Shown: in pieces, positions 39,871-49,691 of the stretch
Position numbering within the stretch: the first letter of the stretch is position 1
Layout of the letters: every line of letters begins with the position of its first letter
From: Bacteroidaceae bacterium
GTDB lineage: Bacteria > Bacteroidota > Bacteroidia > Bacteroidales > Bacteroidaceae
Direction of reading: 5' to 3'
Assembly (NCBI GenBank): GCA_024401275.1
Contig: JAKSLJ010000015.1
Location: forward strand, 1-64,000
DNA length: 64,000 bases
The notes under the pieces: generated by a model
Database searches by the model: none
What the model saw: only the letters and a program-made list of their open reading frames with translations
Told to the model about the DNA's origin: nothing
Translations under genes and position numbers: made by a program

Positions 39871-40629
39871 CTATTCCACGGTCTCGTGCTTGATCTTCTT
39901 GAACAGGTCAGAGGCAAAGACGAATTCGTTGAGGCGCTTGTTCTCCGAAGTCATTATCTGGTCCTTGCTGCCTTCCCATGCCTTTTCGCCCTCGCAGATG
40001 AAGATTATCTTGTCGCCGATGCCCATTACCGAGTTCATGTCGTGGGTGTTTATGATGGTCGTTATGCCGAAGTCCTGCGTTATGCCGTGCAGGAGGTCGT
40101 CTATCACGAGCGATGTCTTTGGGTCAAGACCGGAGTTTGGCTCGTCGCAGAAGAGGTACTTCGGGTTCAGCACGATGGCTCTCGCTATTGCCACGCGCTT
40201 CTGCATACCGCCCGAAATCTCGCCCGGAAATTTATCCTGAGCTTCTATCAGGTTTACGCGGTCAAGGCATTCCTGTGCTCGCTTCACGCGCTCCTTGTAG
40301 GTCATGTCGGAGAACATGTCGAGCGGGAACATCACATTCTCCAGTACCGAGAGCGAGTCGAACAGCGCTGCCGACTGGAAGATCATGCCCATCTCCCTGC
40401 GCAGCGATGCCACCTCCTGCTTGTTCATTGAGCGCAGCACGCGACCGTCATATAGCACCTGACCGCCCGTAGGGGAGAAGAGTCCCACGAGAGTCTTCAT
40501 CAGAACGGTCTTTCCCGAGCCGCTCTGTCCGATAATCAGGTTCGTCTTGCCGTCCTCGAATTCGAAGTTTATGCCCTTCAGCACTTCTTTGTCGCCGAAG
40601 CTTTTGCGTAAATCTTTTATTTCAATCAC
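39871..40629 (-). CDS. mlaF: MlaF-like ABC transporter ATP-binding protein
   Basis: Walker A IGQSGSGKTVLMKTL, Q-loop MIFQSAALFDSLSVLENVMF, signature EISGGMQKRVAIARAI, Walker B YLFCDEPNSGLDP, H-loop NTHD. The sequence and its MlaE partner 15-40 bp upstream identify the phospholipid-transport (Mla) type. The ORF opens at a TTG within an AATTATC repeat, but GTG 40629 (then IEIKDLRKSFG) is the more likely start. No mlaD is adjacent. Confidence 0.88.
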   Translation of the reverse strand: MIEIKDLRKSFGDKEVLKGINFEFEDGKTNLIIGQSGSGKTVLMKTLVGLFSPTGGQVLYDGRVLRSMNKQEVASLRREMGMIFQSAALFDSLSVLENVMFPLDMFSDMTYKERVKRAQECLDRVNLIEAQDKFPGEISGGMQKRVAIARAIVLNPKYLFCDEPNSGLDPKTSLVIDDLLHGITQDFGITTIINTHDMNSVMGIGDKIIFICEGEKAWEGSKDQIMTSENKRLNEFVFASDLFKKIKHETVE

Positions 40630-40667
40630 CGTCTTATAATTATCAATTATCAATTATCAATTCCCAT

Positions 40668-41411
40668 CTAGCTCAGCAGCTGTGTTAGGAAAACATCGCT
40701 GAAGAGTATCAGTACGCTCGATGATACCACGGCTGTCGTGCTTGCCTTGCCCACCTCTACTGAGCCGCCTTCCACCTTATAGCCGAAGTACGACGAAACG
40801 CTCGCTATGATGAAGGCAAAGAAGACCGCCTTTATGATACTCATGAATACGAACCACGACTTGAAGTCATGCTGCAAGCCCGCCGTCAGGTCGTCCACCG
40901 CCAGAATCTGTCCGAAGTAGGCTGTCGCATAGGCACCGAGCATACCGGTAAGACTCGAGAATATCACGAGCAGCGGCATTATTGTTACCAAGCCCAGAAT
41001 CTTCGGCAGGATAAGGTAGTTTGCCGAGTTCACGCCCATGATGTCCAGCGCGTCTATCTGCTGCGTCACTCGCATGGTGCCAATCTCGGAAGCAATGTTT
41101 GAGCCAACCTTACCCGCAAGTATCAAGCACATGATGGAAGAAGAAAACTCCAGCAGCATGATCTCGCGAGTAGTGTAGCCCGTTACCCAGTGAGGCATCC
41201 ATGGCGACTGGATGTTCAGTTTCATCTGGATGCATATCACCGCACCGATGAAGAACGATATGAGCAGCACAATGCCTATCGAGTCTATGCCCAGCGCAGA
41301 CATCTCCTTCACATATTGCTTCATGAACATGCGCATACGGTCGGGGCGACTGAATGTGCGGCCCATCAGCAGGAGGTAGCTGCCGAAACTGTGTAAGTAT
41401 TTTAGTATCAT
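40668..41411 (-). CDS. mlaE: MlaE-like ABC transporter permease
   Basis: 247 aa with about six membrane segments. GKVGSNIASEIGTMRVTQQI, then DALDIMGVNSANYLILPK is the MlaE signature cytoplasmic helix. It forms the inner-membrane channel for phospholipid transport with the ATPase downstream. Divergent from lptB. Confidence 0.9.
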   Translation of the reverse strand: MILKYLHSFGSYLLLMGRTFSRPDRMRMFMKQYVKEMSALGIDSIGIVLLISFFIGAVICIQMKLNIQSPWMPHWVTGYTTREIMLLEFSSSIMCLILAGKVGSNIASEIGTMRVTQQIDALDIMGVNSANYLILPKILGLVTIMPLLVIFSSLTGMLGAYATAYFGQILAVDDLTAGLQHDFKSWFVFMSIIKAVFFAFIIASVSSYFGYKVEGGSVEVGKASTTAVVSSSVLILFSDVFLTQLLS

Positions 41412-41499
41412 GTTTTTTGGTCTTTTATCTTTAACCTTTAATTTTTAATTTTTAATCTTCACTTTTGTGGTTTTGTCGTGTAAATTAAGAAAATCGCTG

Positions 41500-41507
41500 C
41501 AAAGATA
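41500..41507 (-). promoter_or_regulatory. mlaEF promoter -7 box (TATCTTTG)
   Basis: The minus strand reads AAGCGTATCTTTGCAGCG. It faces the lptB promoter. Confidence 0.6.
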
Positions 41508-41550
41508 CGCTTTTTTATTTTATATTAATGTGAAAATAAAAAATAAATTG

Positions 41551-41558
41551 TAATTTTG
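41551..41558 (+). promoter_or_regulatory. lptB promoter -7 box (TAATTTTG)
   Basis: AAATTGTAATTTTGCACC, 20 bp before the ATG at 41578. Confidence 0.65.
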
Positions 41559-41577
41559 CACCATAATTAGTGCCTTT

Positions 41578-42417
41578 ATGGAAGAAAACAATATACAGAC
41601 AGTCACTGAAGACCTCGTTCAGACACCCGCAGAACCGCATCGCGCTGTGCTGCGTACGGAAGGTCTTGTCAAGAAATACGGAATGCGTACAGTGGTAAAC
41701 AATGTGTCTATCAATGTGCGACAGGGAGAGATTGTCGGACTGCTCGGACCGAATGGTGCGGGTAAGACCACCTCGTTCTATATGACTACCGGACTCGTTG
41801 TGCCTAATGCCGGCCGCATATTCCTTGATGACGAGAACATCACAAAAGATCCTGTCTATAAGCGCGCTCGCAAGGGCATTGGCTATCTTGCACAGGAAGC
41901 CAGCGTCTTCCGTAAGATGTCAGTGGAGGACAACATCCTCTCGGTGCTCCAGATGCGCCAGCGACCAAAGGAATATACCAAGAAGCAGTGGAGCGAGTAT
42001 ATCGACGAGAAGCGCGAGAGCCTTATCGACGAGTTCCGACTCAACAAGGTGCGCAAGAACCTCGGCGACCAGCTTTCCGGTGGTGAGCGCCGCCGTACGG
42101 AGATTGCACGCTGTCTCGCCATCGACCCGAAGTTCATCATGCTCGACGAACCGTTTGCCGGCGTTGACCCTATCGCCGTGCGCGATATTCAGAAGATTGT
42201 GTGGCACCTCAAGTTCCGCAACATCGGAATCCTCATCACAGACCATAATGTGCAGGAAACACTCTCCATCACCGACCGTGCCTACCTGCTCTTCGACGGC
42301 ACCATCTTCACCGAAGGCACTCCGGAAGAACTCGCTGCCAACGAAGTTGTACGCGAAAAGTACCTCTCTGACGACTTTGAGCTCAAGCGCAAGCGCTTCG
42401 ACGATGAGGTGATTTAA
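41578..42417 (+). CDS. lptB: LPS export ABC transporter ATPase LptB
   Basis: 279 aa. Walker [21 protein letters not shown] (with the LptB-type SFYM), Q-loop [19 protein letters not shown], signature [15 protein letters not shown], Walker [17 protein letters not shown]-loop [10 protein letters not shown]. It powers extraction of lipopolysaccharide from the inner membrane by LptFG. The first ~25 residues form an extra N-terminal tail. Confidence 0.95.
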   Translation: MEENNIQTVTEDLVQTPAEPHRAVLRTEGLVKKYGMRTVVNNVSINVRQGEIVGLLGPNGAGKTTSFYMTTGLVVPNAGRIFLDDENITKDPVYKRARKGIGYLAQEASVFRKMSVEDNILSVLQMRQRPKEYTKKQWSEYIDEKRESLIDEFRLNKVRKNLGDQLSGGERRRTEIARCLAIDPKFIMLDEPFAGVDPIAVRDIQKIVWHLKFRNIGILITDHNVQETLSITDRAYLLFDGTIFTEGTPEELAANEVVREKYLSDDFELKRKRFDDEVI

Positions 42418-42507
42418 TAAAGAATATTTACCACCTAAAATAATTATACAAAATGGAAAAATTCCTTTCCATATGAGATCTTGGGAGAAAAAATAAACTG
42501 CCGCAAT

Positions 42508-42545
42508 GGAAACGACGCCCCATGGCGTCGTTAAACCGCCGCAAA
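42508..42545 (+). repeat. REP-like single palindrome, copy 3
   Basis: GGAAACGACGCCCCATGGCG then TCGTTAAACCGCCGCAA. One half of the pairs at 21284 and 51724, including the CCGCAA-like tail. Confidence 0.75.
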
Positions 42546-42551
42546 AAATAA

Positions 42552-42594
42552 TAGGAGGAAAACTGCTCAGTGCCGTTTTCCTCCTACTTTTTTG
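42552..42594 (+). terminator. lptB terminator
   Basis: TAGGAGGAAAAC and GTTTTCCTCCTA pair perfectly (12 bp) and are followed by CTTTTTTG. Confidence 0.85.
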
Positions 42595-42924
42595 GTCTTT
42601 AACCTTTAATTTTTAATCTTTAATCTTTAATTTTGGAAACCATATATGTGTTGTCCCCCGCAATGATTTAACTACGAATTTTCACGAATTATACGAATAT
42701 TTTATCGTTGAATTGAATTGGCTTTCCCTATCGGCCGCCGAGCTACGCTCAGCGCTTGCGATGCTCTGCCTTTATTCGTTTAATTCGTAGTTGACACATT
42801 ATCGGGATTGTTCCAATAACTTATACTACGAATAATTACGAATATAAGGAGAACTAAAATTCGTTTAATTCGTGGTTTATTTGAGGACAACTGCTATATA
42901 ATAGCATTAATTTTTAATTCTTTA
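42595..42924. repeat. Repeat-rich intergenic region without genes
   Basis: Contains TTTAATTTTTAATC low-complexity motifs (42600-42636), then opposed ACGAATT/AATTCGT motifs at 42675-42705, 42774-42790, 42826-42845 and 42858-42876, interrupted by a GC-rich patch around 42735-42770. No ORF or promoter was accepted. The ACGAATT clusters resemble dispersed AT-rich palindromes of Bacteroidetes intergenic DNA. Confidence 0.5.
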
Positions 42925-43578
42925 TTACCTTCCCATGTCAAATCCGAGGCGCACGCCGTCGAAGTTTGTGCTGATCTGACCTATGCCCTGGAGAGTGTTG
43001 TTGCCACTAACCGCAGCGATGGTCTGAAGAGCAGTGAGCAGCTTCTTTGACTCCAGAGTCATGCTCATGCCCGCAGTAGTGCGCTTAACATAAGGACTCA
43101 GAGTGAAGAGCATCGTCTTCATGTTTATCTGGTAAGTCTGCGCATTGTAGCTCCAAGTGCCGGAGATAGGAGTGCTGAGAAGCTTGCCCGAGAAAGAGTG
43201 GTCAGTGTTGAAAGTGAAGTAAGTGTTGCTGCTGCTTACGCCGAGGCTCTTGTAGTAAGTGCCCAGCTTTTCCTTGATCTGAGAAGCAACAACCTCGCCG
43301 CCAGCCTGAGCCAAGAGCTTTTCGCTCGTGAAGGCAACGCCCGGCTGTCTGTAGCTCCAAGAGCCCGCAATCTGCTGTTCCGTCATGCGGTCCATACCGA
43401 GAACACTGCCCAGGATATTGCCCAGAGCATCGCCGTTAGTAACTGCGCCAAGAACACTGCCCAGAATACTGCCGTTGCCCGCAGAACCAGTCTGACCGCC
43501 CATAGTGCCGAAGCCGCCGCAGCTGGAGAGAGAGAAAGCAGCAAGAGCAGCTGCAAAGAGAGTTTTAATCGTTTTCAT
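42925..43578 (-). CDS. DUF4923-like lipoprotein
   Basis: 217 aa. A lipobox (SLSSC, C20) marks a lipoprotein. A Gly/Ser/Leu-rich stretch follows (SILGSVLGAVTNGDALGNIL), then a beta-rich domain starting IAGSWSYRQPGVAF, with TFNTDHSFSGKLLSTPISGTW, as in DUF4923 proteins. Function unknown. The leader on the minus strand is A-rich and G-poor (AAACCATAAACTAAAAACC-like tandem motifs at 43580-43640). Confidence 0.75.
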   Translation of the reverse strand: MKTIKTLFAAALAAFSLSSCGGFGTMGGQTGSAGNGSILGSVLGAVTNGDALGNILGSVLGMDRMTEQQIAGSWSYRQPGVAFTSEKLLAQAGGEVVASQIKEKLGTYYKSLGVSSSNTYFTFNTDHSFSGKLLSTPISGTWSYNAQTYQINMKTMLFTLSPYVKRTTAGMSMTLESKKLLTALQTIAAVSGNNTLQGIGQISTNFDGVRLGFDMGR

Positions 43579-43640
43579 ACTTATTTGGTTTTTGGTTTAT
43601 GGTTTTTAGTTTATGGTTTTTAGTTTTTGGTCTTTAATCT
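43579..43640. repeat. Tandem GGTTTTTAGTTTATGG-type low-complexity leader
   Basis: Plus-strand units TTTGGTTTATGGTTTTTAGT repeat about three times. As transcribed on the minus strand they make a C/A-rich, almost G-free leader before the DUF4923 gene. Similar leaders precede the genes at 55421 and 63794. Confidence 0.55.
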
Positions 43641-43762
43641 TTAATATATAGTTTATGTTTTAGCAGCCTTAAACCTTCACTTTTTGTGTTTTATGGTTTA
43701 ATGGCTTTTAATTTTTATTTTAACCTTTTTAATGGTCTGCATCTTCCCGCAAGTCTATTAAA

Positions 43763-43820
43763 CATCCTTCCCTTTGGGAAGGCTTGGTTAGGCTCCTGGT
43801 TAGGCTCCTGGGTGGGCTCT
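43763..43820. repeat. GC-rich palindrome plus GGTTAGGCTCCT direct repeats
   Basis: CCTTCCCTTTGGGAAGG is a perfect short hairpin, followed by TTGGTTAGGCTCC twice and a degenerate third copy. It lies just past the stop of the HhH protein gene. Confidence 0.55.
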
Positions 43821-43826
43821 TGGTCT

Positions 43827-44987
43827 CTACTCATAGTCGAGGTATGGTTCGAGTCTGTTGATGTCTTCTTGTGAGAAGTTTTTGTTGAGTTGGAGTTGTG
43901 AGAGGGATTTCAGTGGACCGTTTTTTCGGATATATTCCTTTATGGCTTGTGCCTGATAGAAGGTGATGTAAGGATGTGATACCAGTCGGTTTATCGGGAG
44001 GCTGTTGATCTTCAGCTTACGCAGCGGCACCCGGTCGAGCGAGAAATATTCCTGCACTTCGGCGGGTATGGCTTGCAAGTCGTCAAGCTGTTCTATAGCG
44101 TAGAAACCTCCGAGCTTTTCCCTGTGCTTGACAATCATCTTGGCAAATGTGCTGCCAATGCCCGGCACACGCTTCAATGCTGTTGTGTCCGACGCATTCA
44201 GAGGGATAGTCTCCCCCGCCCTTAACTTGTTGGAAACATAACGCGGCGGAGTAGGGGAGTTGCCCAATCCAACACCACCCCCCACAGACACGGAATCACC
44301 ACCCCCATTGTAGTGATAACTACCACCATTGCCACCCCCATTGTAGCGATAACTACCATTACCATTGCCCCCACCGTTGTAGCGATAACTACCATTACCA
44401 CCACCACTGCCGTTGTAGTGATAGCTGCCGTTTCGATGATAGTTGCTGCGGTGCTTGTTTTGCGGAACATGAACGAAGTCGGAGGCGGGACGGAAGTCGT
44501 CGCTGACATAGAAATATGGCACGAGGCGGTCGTAGTCGCCCTTGGTCATTCCTGCAATCTTGCTGAGCTGCTCCTTATACCGATAGATGCCGCCCATGGA
44601 CCGATATTTCAGCACGCTGCGAATCTGCGTCTCGGTAAAGCCAAGCTCCTGCATCTCGTCGGGCGATATGATGTTCAGATCGAAGGGATGGAGATCTTCC
44701 CGAGCCCCTCCACGCCCTCCACGACGAGGGGAATAGTCTGTGGTTTGTCCATTGCTGCGGTACCCATTGCCGCCCTTATCCTTATAATAATGGTGGTTGC
44801 CTTCCTCATTATCATAGTAACCAGAACGAGGAGCCTTGCCCTGCACAGTGGCAGAGTCAAGCTCCTCGTCGTTATCTTTACTATTCCCAAGTGCAACGAA
44901 CCCGATTATGCAAGCAACGATGGCGAAGAGCCAGATGGCTACGAGTCGGTCGTTCTTGTTGAAACGGAAGAGGTCGGAGAGGGACAT
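43827..44987 (-). CDS. Membrane-anchored helix-hairpin-helix (ComEA-like) protein with Gly/Asn/Tyr repeats
   Basis: 386 aa. One membrane span at ~17-35 (LVAIWLFAIVACIIGFVAL). Two or three HhH regions: DLNIISPDEMQELGFTETQI at ~105, LKRVPGIGSTFAKMIVKHRE at ~270, and a C-terminal one (INRLVSHPYITFYQAQAIKE). Between them lies a variable stretch of YNGGGNGSYR-type repeats (~185-230). Such proteins bind DNA outside the membrane in competence-like systems. The repeat is encoded by a minisatellite at 44280-44420. Confidence 0.75.
   Translation of the reverse strand: MSLSDLFRFNKNDRLVAIWLFAIVACIIGFVALGNSKDNDEELDSATVQGKAPRSGYYDNEEGNHHYYKDKGGNGYRSNGQTTDYSPRRGGRGGAREDLHPFDLNIISPDEMQELGFTETQIRSVLKYRSMGGIYRYKEQLSKIAGMTKGDYDRLVPYFYVSDDFRPASDFVHVPQNKHRSNYHRNGSYHYNGSGGGNGSYRYNGGGNGNGSYRYNGGGNGGSYHYNGGGDSVSVGGGVGLGNSPTPPRYVSNKLRAGETIPLNASDTTALKRVPGIGSTFAKMIVKHREKLGGFYAIEQLDDLQAIPAEVQEYFSLDRVPLRKLKINSLPINRLVSHPYITFYQAQAIKEYIRKNGPLKSLSQLQLNKNFSQEDINRLEPYLDYE
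44280..44425. repeat. Minisatellite encoding YNGGGNG repeats
   Basis: Plus-strand units around CCACCGTTGTAGCGATAACT recur four to five times with period ~39-48 bp, all a multiple of three. Likely a length-variable coding repeat. Confidence 0.65.
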
Positions 44988-45045
44988 AAATGGTATTGCG
45001 GTGGGAATTTGGGTTTAGAGTTTGTTAATCGGGATGTGGTGGAGG

Positions 45046-45447
45046 TTAATCTACAAAGACATACATGTCAAAGGTTACCTTTTTTCCATTTTTATTATAG
45101 AATGTACCGGAATAATTATTGTATCGGTCTAATATGCCCGAATAGTATCCAATATATTTTCCGTTTTGGAACGCATTGAGAGCAAGCCTGTTTCCTTTTA
45201 GCGACTTCATTCTGATAGTTCTCTCGCCATTGCCATCAATGAATACTTTACCGATTCCGTCGCAAATATACATTGAGGCACTAAATCCGCCAATTCTTCC
45301 ACGCCAGTCTTCGCAAATGCTACGGTTGCTTTCTGTCACAGCATAGCTGTTGTTGTCTGTAACAACGCTGCGCTCGTTGTCTGCTGCGTAGAGCGACGAT
45401 GCGCCGAAGAGGGCAGCGAGGGAGAGGATGATGAGTGATTTCTTCAT
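45046..45447 (-). CDS. Small secreted protein, unknown function
   Basis: The frame is open from 45534, but ATG 45447 begins a signal peptide (MKKSLIILSLAALFGASSLY), giving 133 aa. The mature part has paired cysteines (SICEDWRG, YICDGIG) and beta-rich, Asn/Tyr/Gly-rich sequence (LDRYNNYSGTFYNKNGKKVT). No family recognised. Confidence 0.65.
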   Translation of the reverse strand: MKKSLIILSLAALFGASSLYAADNERSVVTDNNSYAVTESNRSICEDWRGRIGGFSASMYICDGIGKVFIDGNGERTIRMKSLKGNRLALNAFQNGKYIGYYSGILDRYNNYSGTFYNKNGKKVTFDMYVFVD

Positions 45448-45479
45448 AGTTTTTGAGTTTATTGGGGGTGGGGATATCA

Positions 45480-45548
45480 CGAGCTGACGCTCGAGACACA
45501 GGGGCTGTATGACGGTAATAGGCGCTTGAGACACGGGGGGCTAGATGA
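45480..45548. repeat. Two-copy ~36-bp tandem repeat
   Basis: GACGCTCGAGACACAGGGGC... is followed by GGCGCTTGAGACACGGGGGG.... It lies between the small secreted protein gene and the GC-rich element at 45553. Confidence 0.5.
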
Positions 45549-45552
45549 TGCT

Positions 45553-45600
45553 AAGGGAGGTAAGCTCCCTCCCACTGGGGGGAGGGTTGGGGTGGGGCTT
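45553..45600. repeat. GC-rich palindromic element at the metG 3' end
   Basis: GCTCCCTCCCACTGGGGGGAGGG then TTGGGGTGGGG in part; the hairpin CCTCCC/GGGAGG belongs to the family also found inside metH and the TrmH gene. It lies directly at the metG stop. Confidence 0.6.
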
Positions 45601-47657
45601 TAACCTACCTGAGAGCCTGGCTTTACTTCAGCGGAAGTGGTTGTTACGCTGAGTGTGCCGTCGAAGTTTACGGCAGAGAGAATCATGCCCTGACTCTCTT
45701 CGCCCATCATCTTGCGTGCTGCGAAGTTTGCTACGAAGAGCACCTGCTTGCCGACGAGCTGCTGTGGATCTGGATAGTATGCTGCGATGCCGGAGAGGAT
45801 GGTGCGACCGTCCTTTGTGCCGTCGTCAATATGGAACTTGAGGAGCTTCTTTGACTTCTTGACCTTCTCGCAAGAGGTAACGAGACCGACGCGGATGTCG
45901 AGCTTCTCGAAGTCCTCAAAACTTACATTCTCCTTAACAGGCGCTGGCTCGTAAGCCGCTGCTTCATTAGCCTTCTTTGTTGCCTCGAGCTTGTCGAGCT
46001 GTGCCTTGATGACATCGTCCTCAATCTTCTCGAAGAGGAGTGATGGTTCAGCAAGCTGATGACCGGCAGGAATGAGGTCAGTCTGTCCGAGCTGATCCCA
46101 CTCGAAGCTGTCCATATTGAGCATTCCACGGAGCTTCTCAGAAGAGAATGGGAGGAATGGCTCGAAGGCGATGGCGAGGTTTGCGCAGAGCTGGAGCGAG
46201 ATGTTGAGGATAGTCTCAACGCGCTTAGGGTCAGTCTTCCAAACCTTCCAAGGCTCACACTCAGTGATATAGCGGTTGCCGATGCGAGCGAGGTTCATAG
46301 CCTCCTTGAGTGCATCGCGGAACTTGTACTGGTCGAGGAGAGCTTCCACCTTTGCTTTGACATCGCAGAACTCGGCGATGGTTTGCTTGTCAACATCCTG
46401 GAGTTCGCCGCAAGCTGGCACTACGCCGCCCCAATACTTCTTGGTAAGCTGGAGAGCGCGGTTTACGAAGTTGCCGTAGATAGCAACGAGCTCAGAGTTG
46501 TTGCGCTCCTGGAAGTCAGCCCAAGTGAAGTTGTTGTCCTTTGTCTCAGGCGCGTTTGCAGTAAGCACATAGCGAAGCACATCCTGCTTGCCTGGGAGGT
46601 CAACGAGGTATTCGTGGAGCCATACAGCCCAGTTGCGTGAAGTGGAAATCTTATCGTTCTCGAGGTTGAGGAACTCGTTAGAAGGAACATTCTCCGGCAT
46701 GATATAGCCACCGTGAGCCTTCATCATGACAGGGAAGATGATGCAGTGGAAGACGATGTTGTCCTTACCGATGAAGTGAACGAGACGAGTCTCCTCATCC
46801 TGCCACCATTTCTGCCATGTACCCCACTTCTCAGGATCCTTTTCGCAGAGTTCCTTAGTGTTGGAGATATAGCCGATAGGCGCATCGAACCAAACATAGA
46901 GCACCTTTCCCTCAGCGCCTTCCACCGGCACTGGGATACCCCATTCGAGGTCGCGAGTCATAGCGCGTGGCTGGAGGTCCATCTCGAGCCATGACTTACA
47001 CTGTCCATAGACATTTGGTCGCCACTCCTTATGACCTTCAAGAATCCACTCCTTGAGCCAGTCCTGATACTTTCCGAGAGGGAGGTACCAGTTCTTGGTA
47101 GCCTTCTTTACGAGACCGTTGCCCGGATTGTTCTTGTTTGTTGGGTTGATAAGCTCGTCAGGAGAGAGCGTGCGACCACACTTCTCGCACTGGTCGCCGT
47201 AAGCGCCTTCAGCACCGCAGTGAGGGCAAGTGCCGACGATGTTGCGGTCGGTGAGGAACTCGCCGGTAACCTCGTCGCAGAACTGCTCCTCAACATGCTC
47301 CTCAAGCACGCCCTTGTCGTAGAGAGTGCGGAAGAAGTCAGAAGCAAACTTGTGGTGGATGTCGGAAGTGGTGCGAGAGTAGATATCGAAAGTGATGCCG
47401 AAGTCCTCGAACGACTTCTTGATGATGCCGTGGTAGCGGTCAACGACTTCCTGAGTAGTGATGCCCTCTTTCTTGGCACGGATAGTTACAGGCACACCGT
47501 GCTCATCGCTACCGCCGATGAAAACGACCTCCTGCTTCTTGAGTCGGAGGTAACGAGCATAGATGTCAGCTGGCACATAAACGCCAGCGAGATGTCCGAT
47601 ATGTACGCCGCCGTTAGCATAAGGAAGGGCGGCAGTTATGGTTGTTCTTTTCGCCAT
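45600..47657 (-). CDS. metG: Methionyl-tRNA synthetase
   Basis: 685 aa. Class I signatures HIGH ([10 protein letters not shown]) and the KMSKS equivalent [11 protein letters not shown]. The zinc knuckle GTCPHCG...CEKCG lies in the connective domain. The C-terminal ~110 residues are the tRNA-binding EMAP-like domain ([34 protein letters not shown]). Charges initiator and elongator tRNA-Met. A 155-bp dispersed repeat lies just upstream of its start. Confidence 0.97.
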   Translation of the reverse strand: MAKRTTITAALPYANGGVHIGHLAGVYVPADIYARYLRLKKQEVVFIGGSDEHGVPVTIRAKKEGITTQEVVDRYHGIIKKSFEDFGITFDIYSRTTSDIHHKFASDFFRTLYDKGVLEEHVEEQFCDEVTGEFLTDRNIVGTCPHCGAEGAYGDQCEKCGRTLSPDELINPTNKNNPGNGLVKKATKNWYLPLGKYQDWLKEWILEGHKEWRPNVYGQCKSWLEMDLQPRAMTRDLEWGIPVPVEGAEGKVLYVWFDAPIGYISNTKELCEKDPEKWGTWQKWWQDEETRLVHFIGKDNIVFHCIIFPVMMKAHGGYIMPENVPSNEFLNLENDKISTSRNWAVWLHEYLVDLPGKQDVLRYVLTANAPETKDNNFTWADFQERNNSELVAIYGNFVNRALQLTKKYWGGVVPACGELQDVDKQTIAEFCDVKAKVEALLDQYKFRDALKEAMNLARIGNRYITECEPWKVWKTDPKRVETILNISLQLCANLAIAFEPFLPFSSEKLRGMLNMDSFEWDQLGQTDLIPAGHQLAEPSLLFEKIEDDVIKAQLDKLEATKKANEAAAYEPAPVKENVSFEDFEKLDIRVGLVTSCEKVKKSKKLLKFHIDDGTKDGRTILSGIAAYYPDPQQLVGKQVLFVANFAARKMMGEESQGMILSAVNFDGTLSVTTTSAEVKPGSQVG

Positions 47658-47697
47658 TATGGATATTTACAGATTTACGGATTTACAGATTTACAAT

Positions 47698-47852
47698 TTA
47701 TAGTATCGCCACATAGAAGTTTCTCTAAGATTTTCTTTTGTTTTTGCTCTAAGAAAATTAAAGAAAAGAAAGAAATTTCCGTCGCCAAGTAAGTTTCTTT
47801 TATTTCTTATCCAGTTTCTTTGAGCTACATATAATCTTTGAGCATTTCTATT
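47698..47852 (+). repeat. 155-bp dispersed repeat, copy A
   Basis: Starts TTATAGTATCG and ends GAGCATTTCTATT; contains AAGATTTTCTTTTG and AAGAAAATTAAAGAAAAG arms. Matches 52982-53136 at about nine positions in ten. Both copies sit just upstream of a minus-strand gene and are preceded by ATTTACGGATTTACA. No clear terminal inverted repeat or target duplication was found. Confidence 0.8.
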
Positions 47853-47993
47853 AACGATATAGGGTTTACGATTTACAATTTGGGCGCAAATTTACGAATT
47901 AGCGGGGGAATATCAAAATAAAAGCGGGAAAAACTTGGAAATTATATATGATTTCGCGTTTTCTTGAGACATTTATAACCCCTTAATCGCTCT
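47853..47993. other. AT-rich intergenic sequence without features
   Basis: Between the 155-bp repeat and the REP-like palindrome I see only AT-rich sequence with TTTACGATTTACAATTTG motifs. No ORF, promoter or tRNA recognised. Confidence 0.4.
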
Positions 47994-48020
47994 CTAACGA
48001 CGCCATGGGGCGTCGTTTCC
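47994..48020 (-). repeat. REP-like single palindrome, copy 4
   Basis: CTAACGACGCCATGGGGCGT then CGTTTCC, the reverse half of the REP-like pairs. It ends 2 bp from the stop codon of the symporter gene. Confidence 0.75.
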
Positions 48021-48022
48021 AT

Positions 48023-49420
48023 TTACCACGCTTCAAGATCGTCCATGTGGTGTGGCATCATCTCCTTATGGAATTCCGGATTACGACACTCTGAGAGCTG
48101 CTGACGGTAGTTCTTCCAAAGGAAGACGACCTTCGGAGAAAGTCGCAGGATGGAATAGACATTGAGTATGACGATAGAGCACATGCAGAGGTCGATGAGC
48201 GACCAGATCTCGTCGAGAACGAGTACGCCGCCAAGGATTACCATGACCACCGTAAATGCTTGATATACACGCACTACCGACTTCTTCTGCGAAACATAGC
48301 GCATGGCAGTCTCGCCATAGTAGTAGTTGCCGATGATGGAACTGTAGGCGAAGAAGAAAATGGCCACGGAGATGAAATAGCGTGCAGCGGAGCCAATCTC
48401 GGTTTCGAGTGAGCGAGTGGTAAGGAGAATGCCGTCGGCATCGCCCGTCTTGTAAACTCCGGAGAGGAGTATGATCATAGCCGTGCAAGTGCAGACGAGG
48501 AGAGTGTCGGTAAACACGCCGAGAGCCTGTACGAGACCTTGCTTCACGGGATGAGATGTTTCAGCCACGGCAGCAGCATTAGGTGCACTACCCTCACCGG
48601 CTTCGTTGGAGAAGAGTCCGCGCTTAACACCCTGCATGACGGTGATGCCGATAGCACCGCCGGCAGCCTGCTCAAGTCCGAAGGCATCGCTGACGATGAC
48701 ACGCAGCATCTCCGGCACGGCAGCAATATTGGAGCCTATGACATACAGTGCGAGCAGCAAGTAAGCTACCGCCATGAAAGGTACTACGACAGCGGAGAAC
48801 TTTGCTATGCGATGAATACCGCCAATGATGATCATGCCGGTGAGAAGGGAGAGAGCAATGGCGAAAGAGAGTGGTGGCAAGCCGATGGTGTCGGAGAGCG
48901 ATGTGCTAATCTGGTTGCTCTGCATGATCTGGTTAGCCATTCCGAAGGTGATGGTCATGCAGATGGAGAAGAGTACGCCGAGCCAGCGCGAATGGAGTCC
49001 GTGGAGCATGTAGTAAGCCGGTCCGCCATAGAAGGCATCCTTGCCACGGCGCTTGTAGAGCTGCGCGAGAGTAGCCTCGACGAATGCCGTTGCCGCCCCG
49101 AACAATGCCATAACCCACATCCAGAAGACTGCACCCGGTCCGCCGACGAAGATAGCCGACGCAACACCGGCGAGGTTTCCCGTTCCGATTCTGCTGGCGA
49201 GTGATACCACAAAGGCATGGAACGAGCTGACATGCTTCTTGCCATCCGACTTGTCAACGGAGTTGTTAGACTCCAGGAGTTGTCTCACCATCAACGGGAA
49301 ATAGCGGAACTGCAAGCCGCCGAGTTTGAAGGTAAACCATAGCGCGCATCCGATAAGCAGCGGTATGACGAGCCATGTCCACAGAGCATTGTTTATCTGA
49401 TTTATGATTTCTATAAGCAT
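48023..49420 (-). CDS. Sodium:alanine/glycine symporter (AGCS family)
   Basis: 465 aa with ~11 membrane spans. Family signatures: LASRIGTGNLAGVASAIFVG and GVKRGLFSNEAGEGSAPNAA. It imports alanine or glycine with sodium. A REP-like palindrome abuts its stop codon. A TTACTTTG box at 49449-49456 on the minus strand is a plausible -7 region. Confidence 0.92.
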   Translation of the reverse strand: MLIEIINQINNALWTWLVIPLLIGCALWFTFKLGGLQFRYFPLMVRQLLESNNSVDKSDGKKHVSSFHAFVVSLASRIGTGNLAGVASAIFVGGPGAVFWMWVMALFGAATAFVEATLAQLYKRRGKDAFYGGPAYYMLHGLHSRWLGVLFSICMTITFGMANQIMQSNQISTSLSDTIGLPPLSFAIALSLLTGMIIIGGIHRIAKFSAVVVPFMAVAYLLLALYVIGSNIAAVPEMLRVIVSDAFGLEQAAGGAIGITVMQGVKRGLFSNEAGEGSAPNAAAVAETSHPVKQGLVQALGVFTDTLLVCTCTAMIILLSGVYKTGDADGILLTTRSLETEIGSAARYFISVAIFFFAYSSIIGNYYYGETAMRYVSQKKSVVRVYQAFTVVMVILGGVLVLDEIWSLIDLCMCSIVILNVYSILRLSPKVVFLWKNYRQQLSECRNPEFHKEMMPHHMDDLEAW

Positions 49421-49518
49421 AGGCGAAAAAAAATGGTTTATTTAGGTGCAAAGTAACGAAAACAAAAGGATTTTTGCAAATATAAACCTTATAATTTTGA
49501 GATTTTGCGGAAAAAACA

Positions 49519-49526
49519 TAACTTTG
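49519..49526 (+). promoter_or_regulatory. GH30 gene promoter -7 box (TAACTTTG)
   Basis: AAAACATAACTTTGCAGCC with TTTTG ~20 bp upstream. The leader is ~160 nt and contains GGCTAACGCTAGTTCTAGCC, a small hairpin. Confidence 0.65.
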
Positions 49527-49691
49527 CAGCCGAATATACAAACAACTCTTCTTTATTTAAGCTGATTTTTATTGATTACGCAAGAAATCTTAACTTCGTA
49601 GAAATCTTAAGGCTAACGCTAGTTCTAGCCAATAGGCTATAAAATAAACTTCAACTAAATAGACGAGGAACCTCAAATACCTAATAATAAA

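Noticed and set aside
40630..40653. TTG start of the MlaF gene eight codons upstream
   Set aside because: That stretch is an AATTATC tandem repeat, and GTG 40629 directly precedes the conserved IEIKDL start of the ABC domain.
47658..48022. T-box or other tRNA-sensing leader before metG
   Set aside because: No T-box sequence or terminator/antiterminator pair is visible; the region is a dispersed repeat plus a REP-like palindrome.
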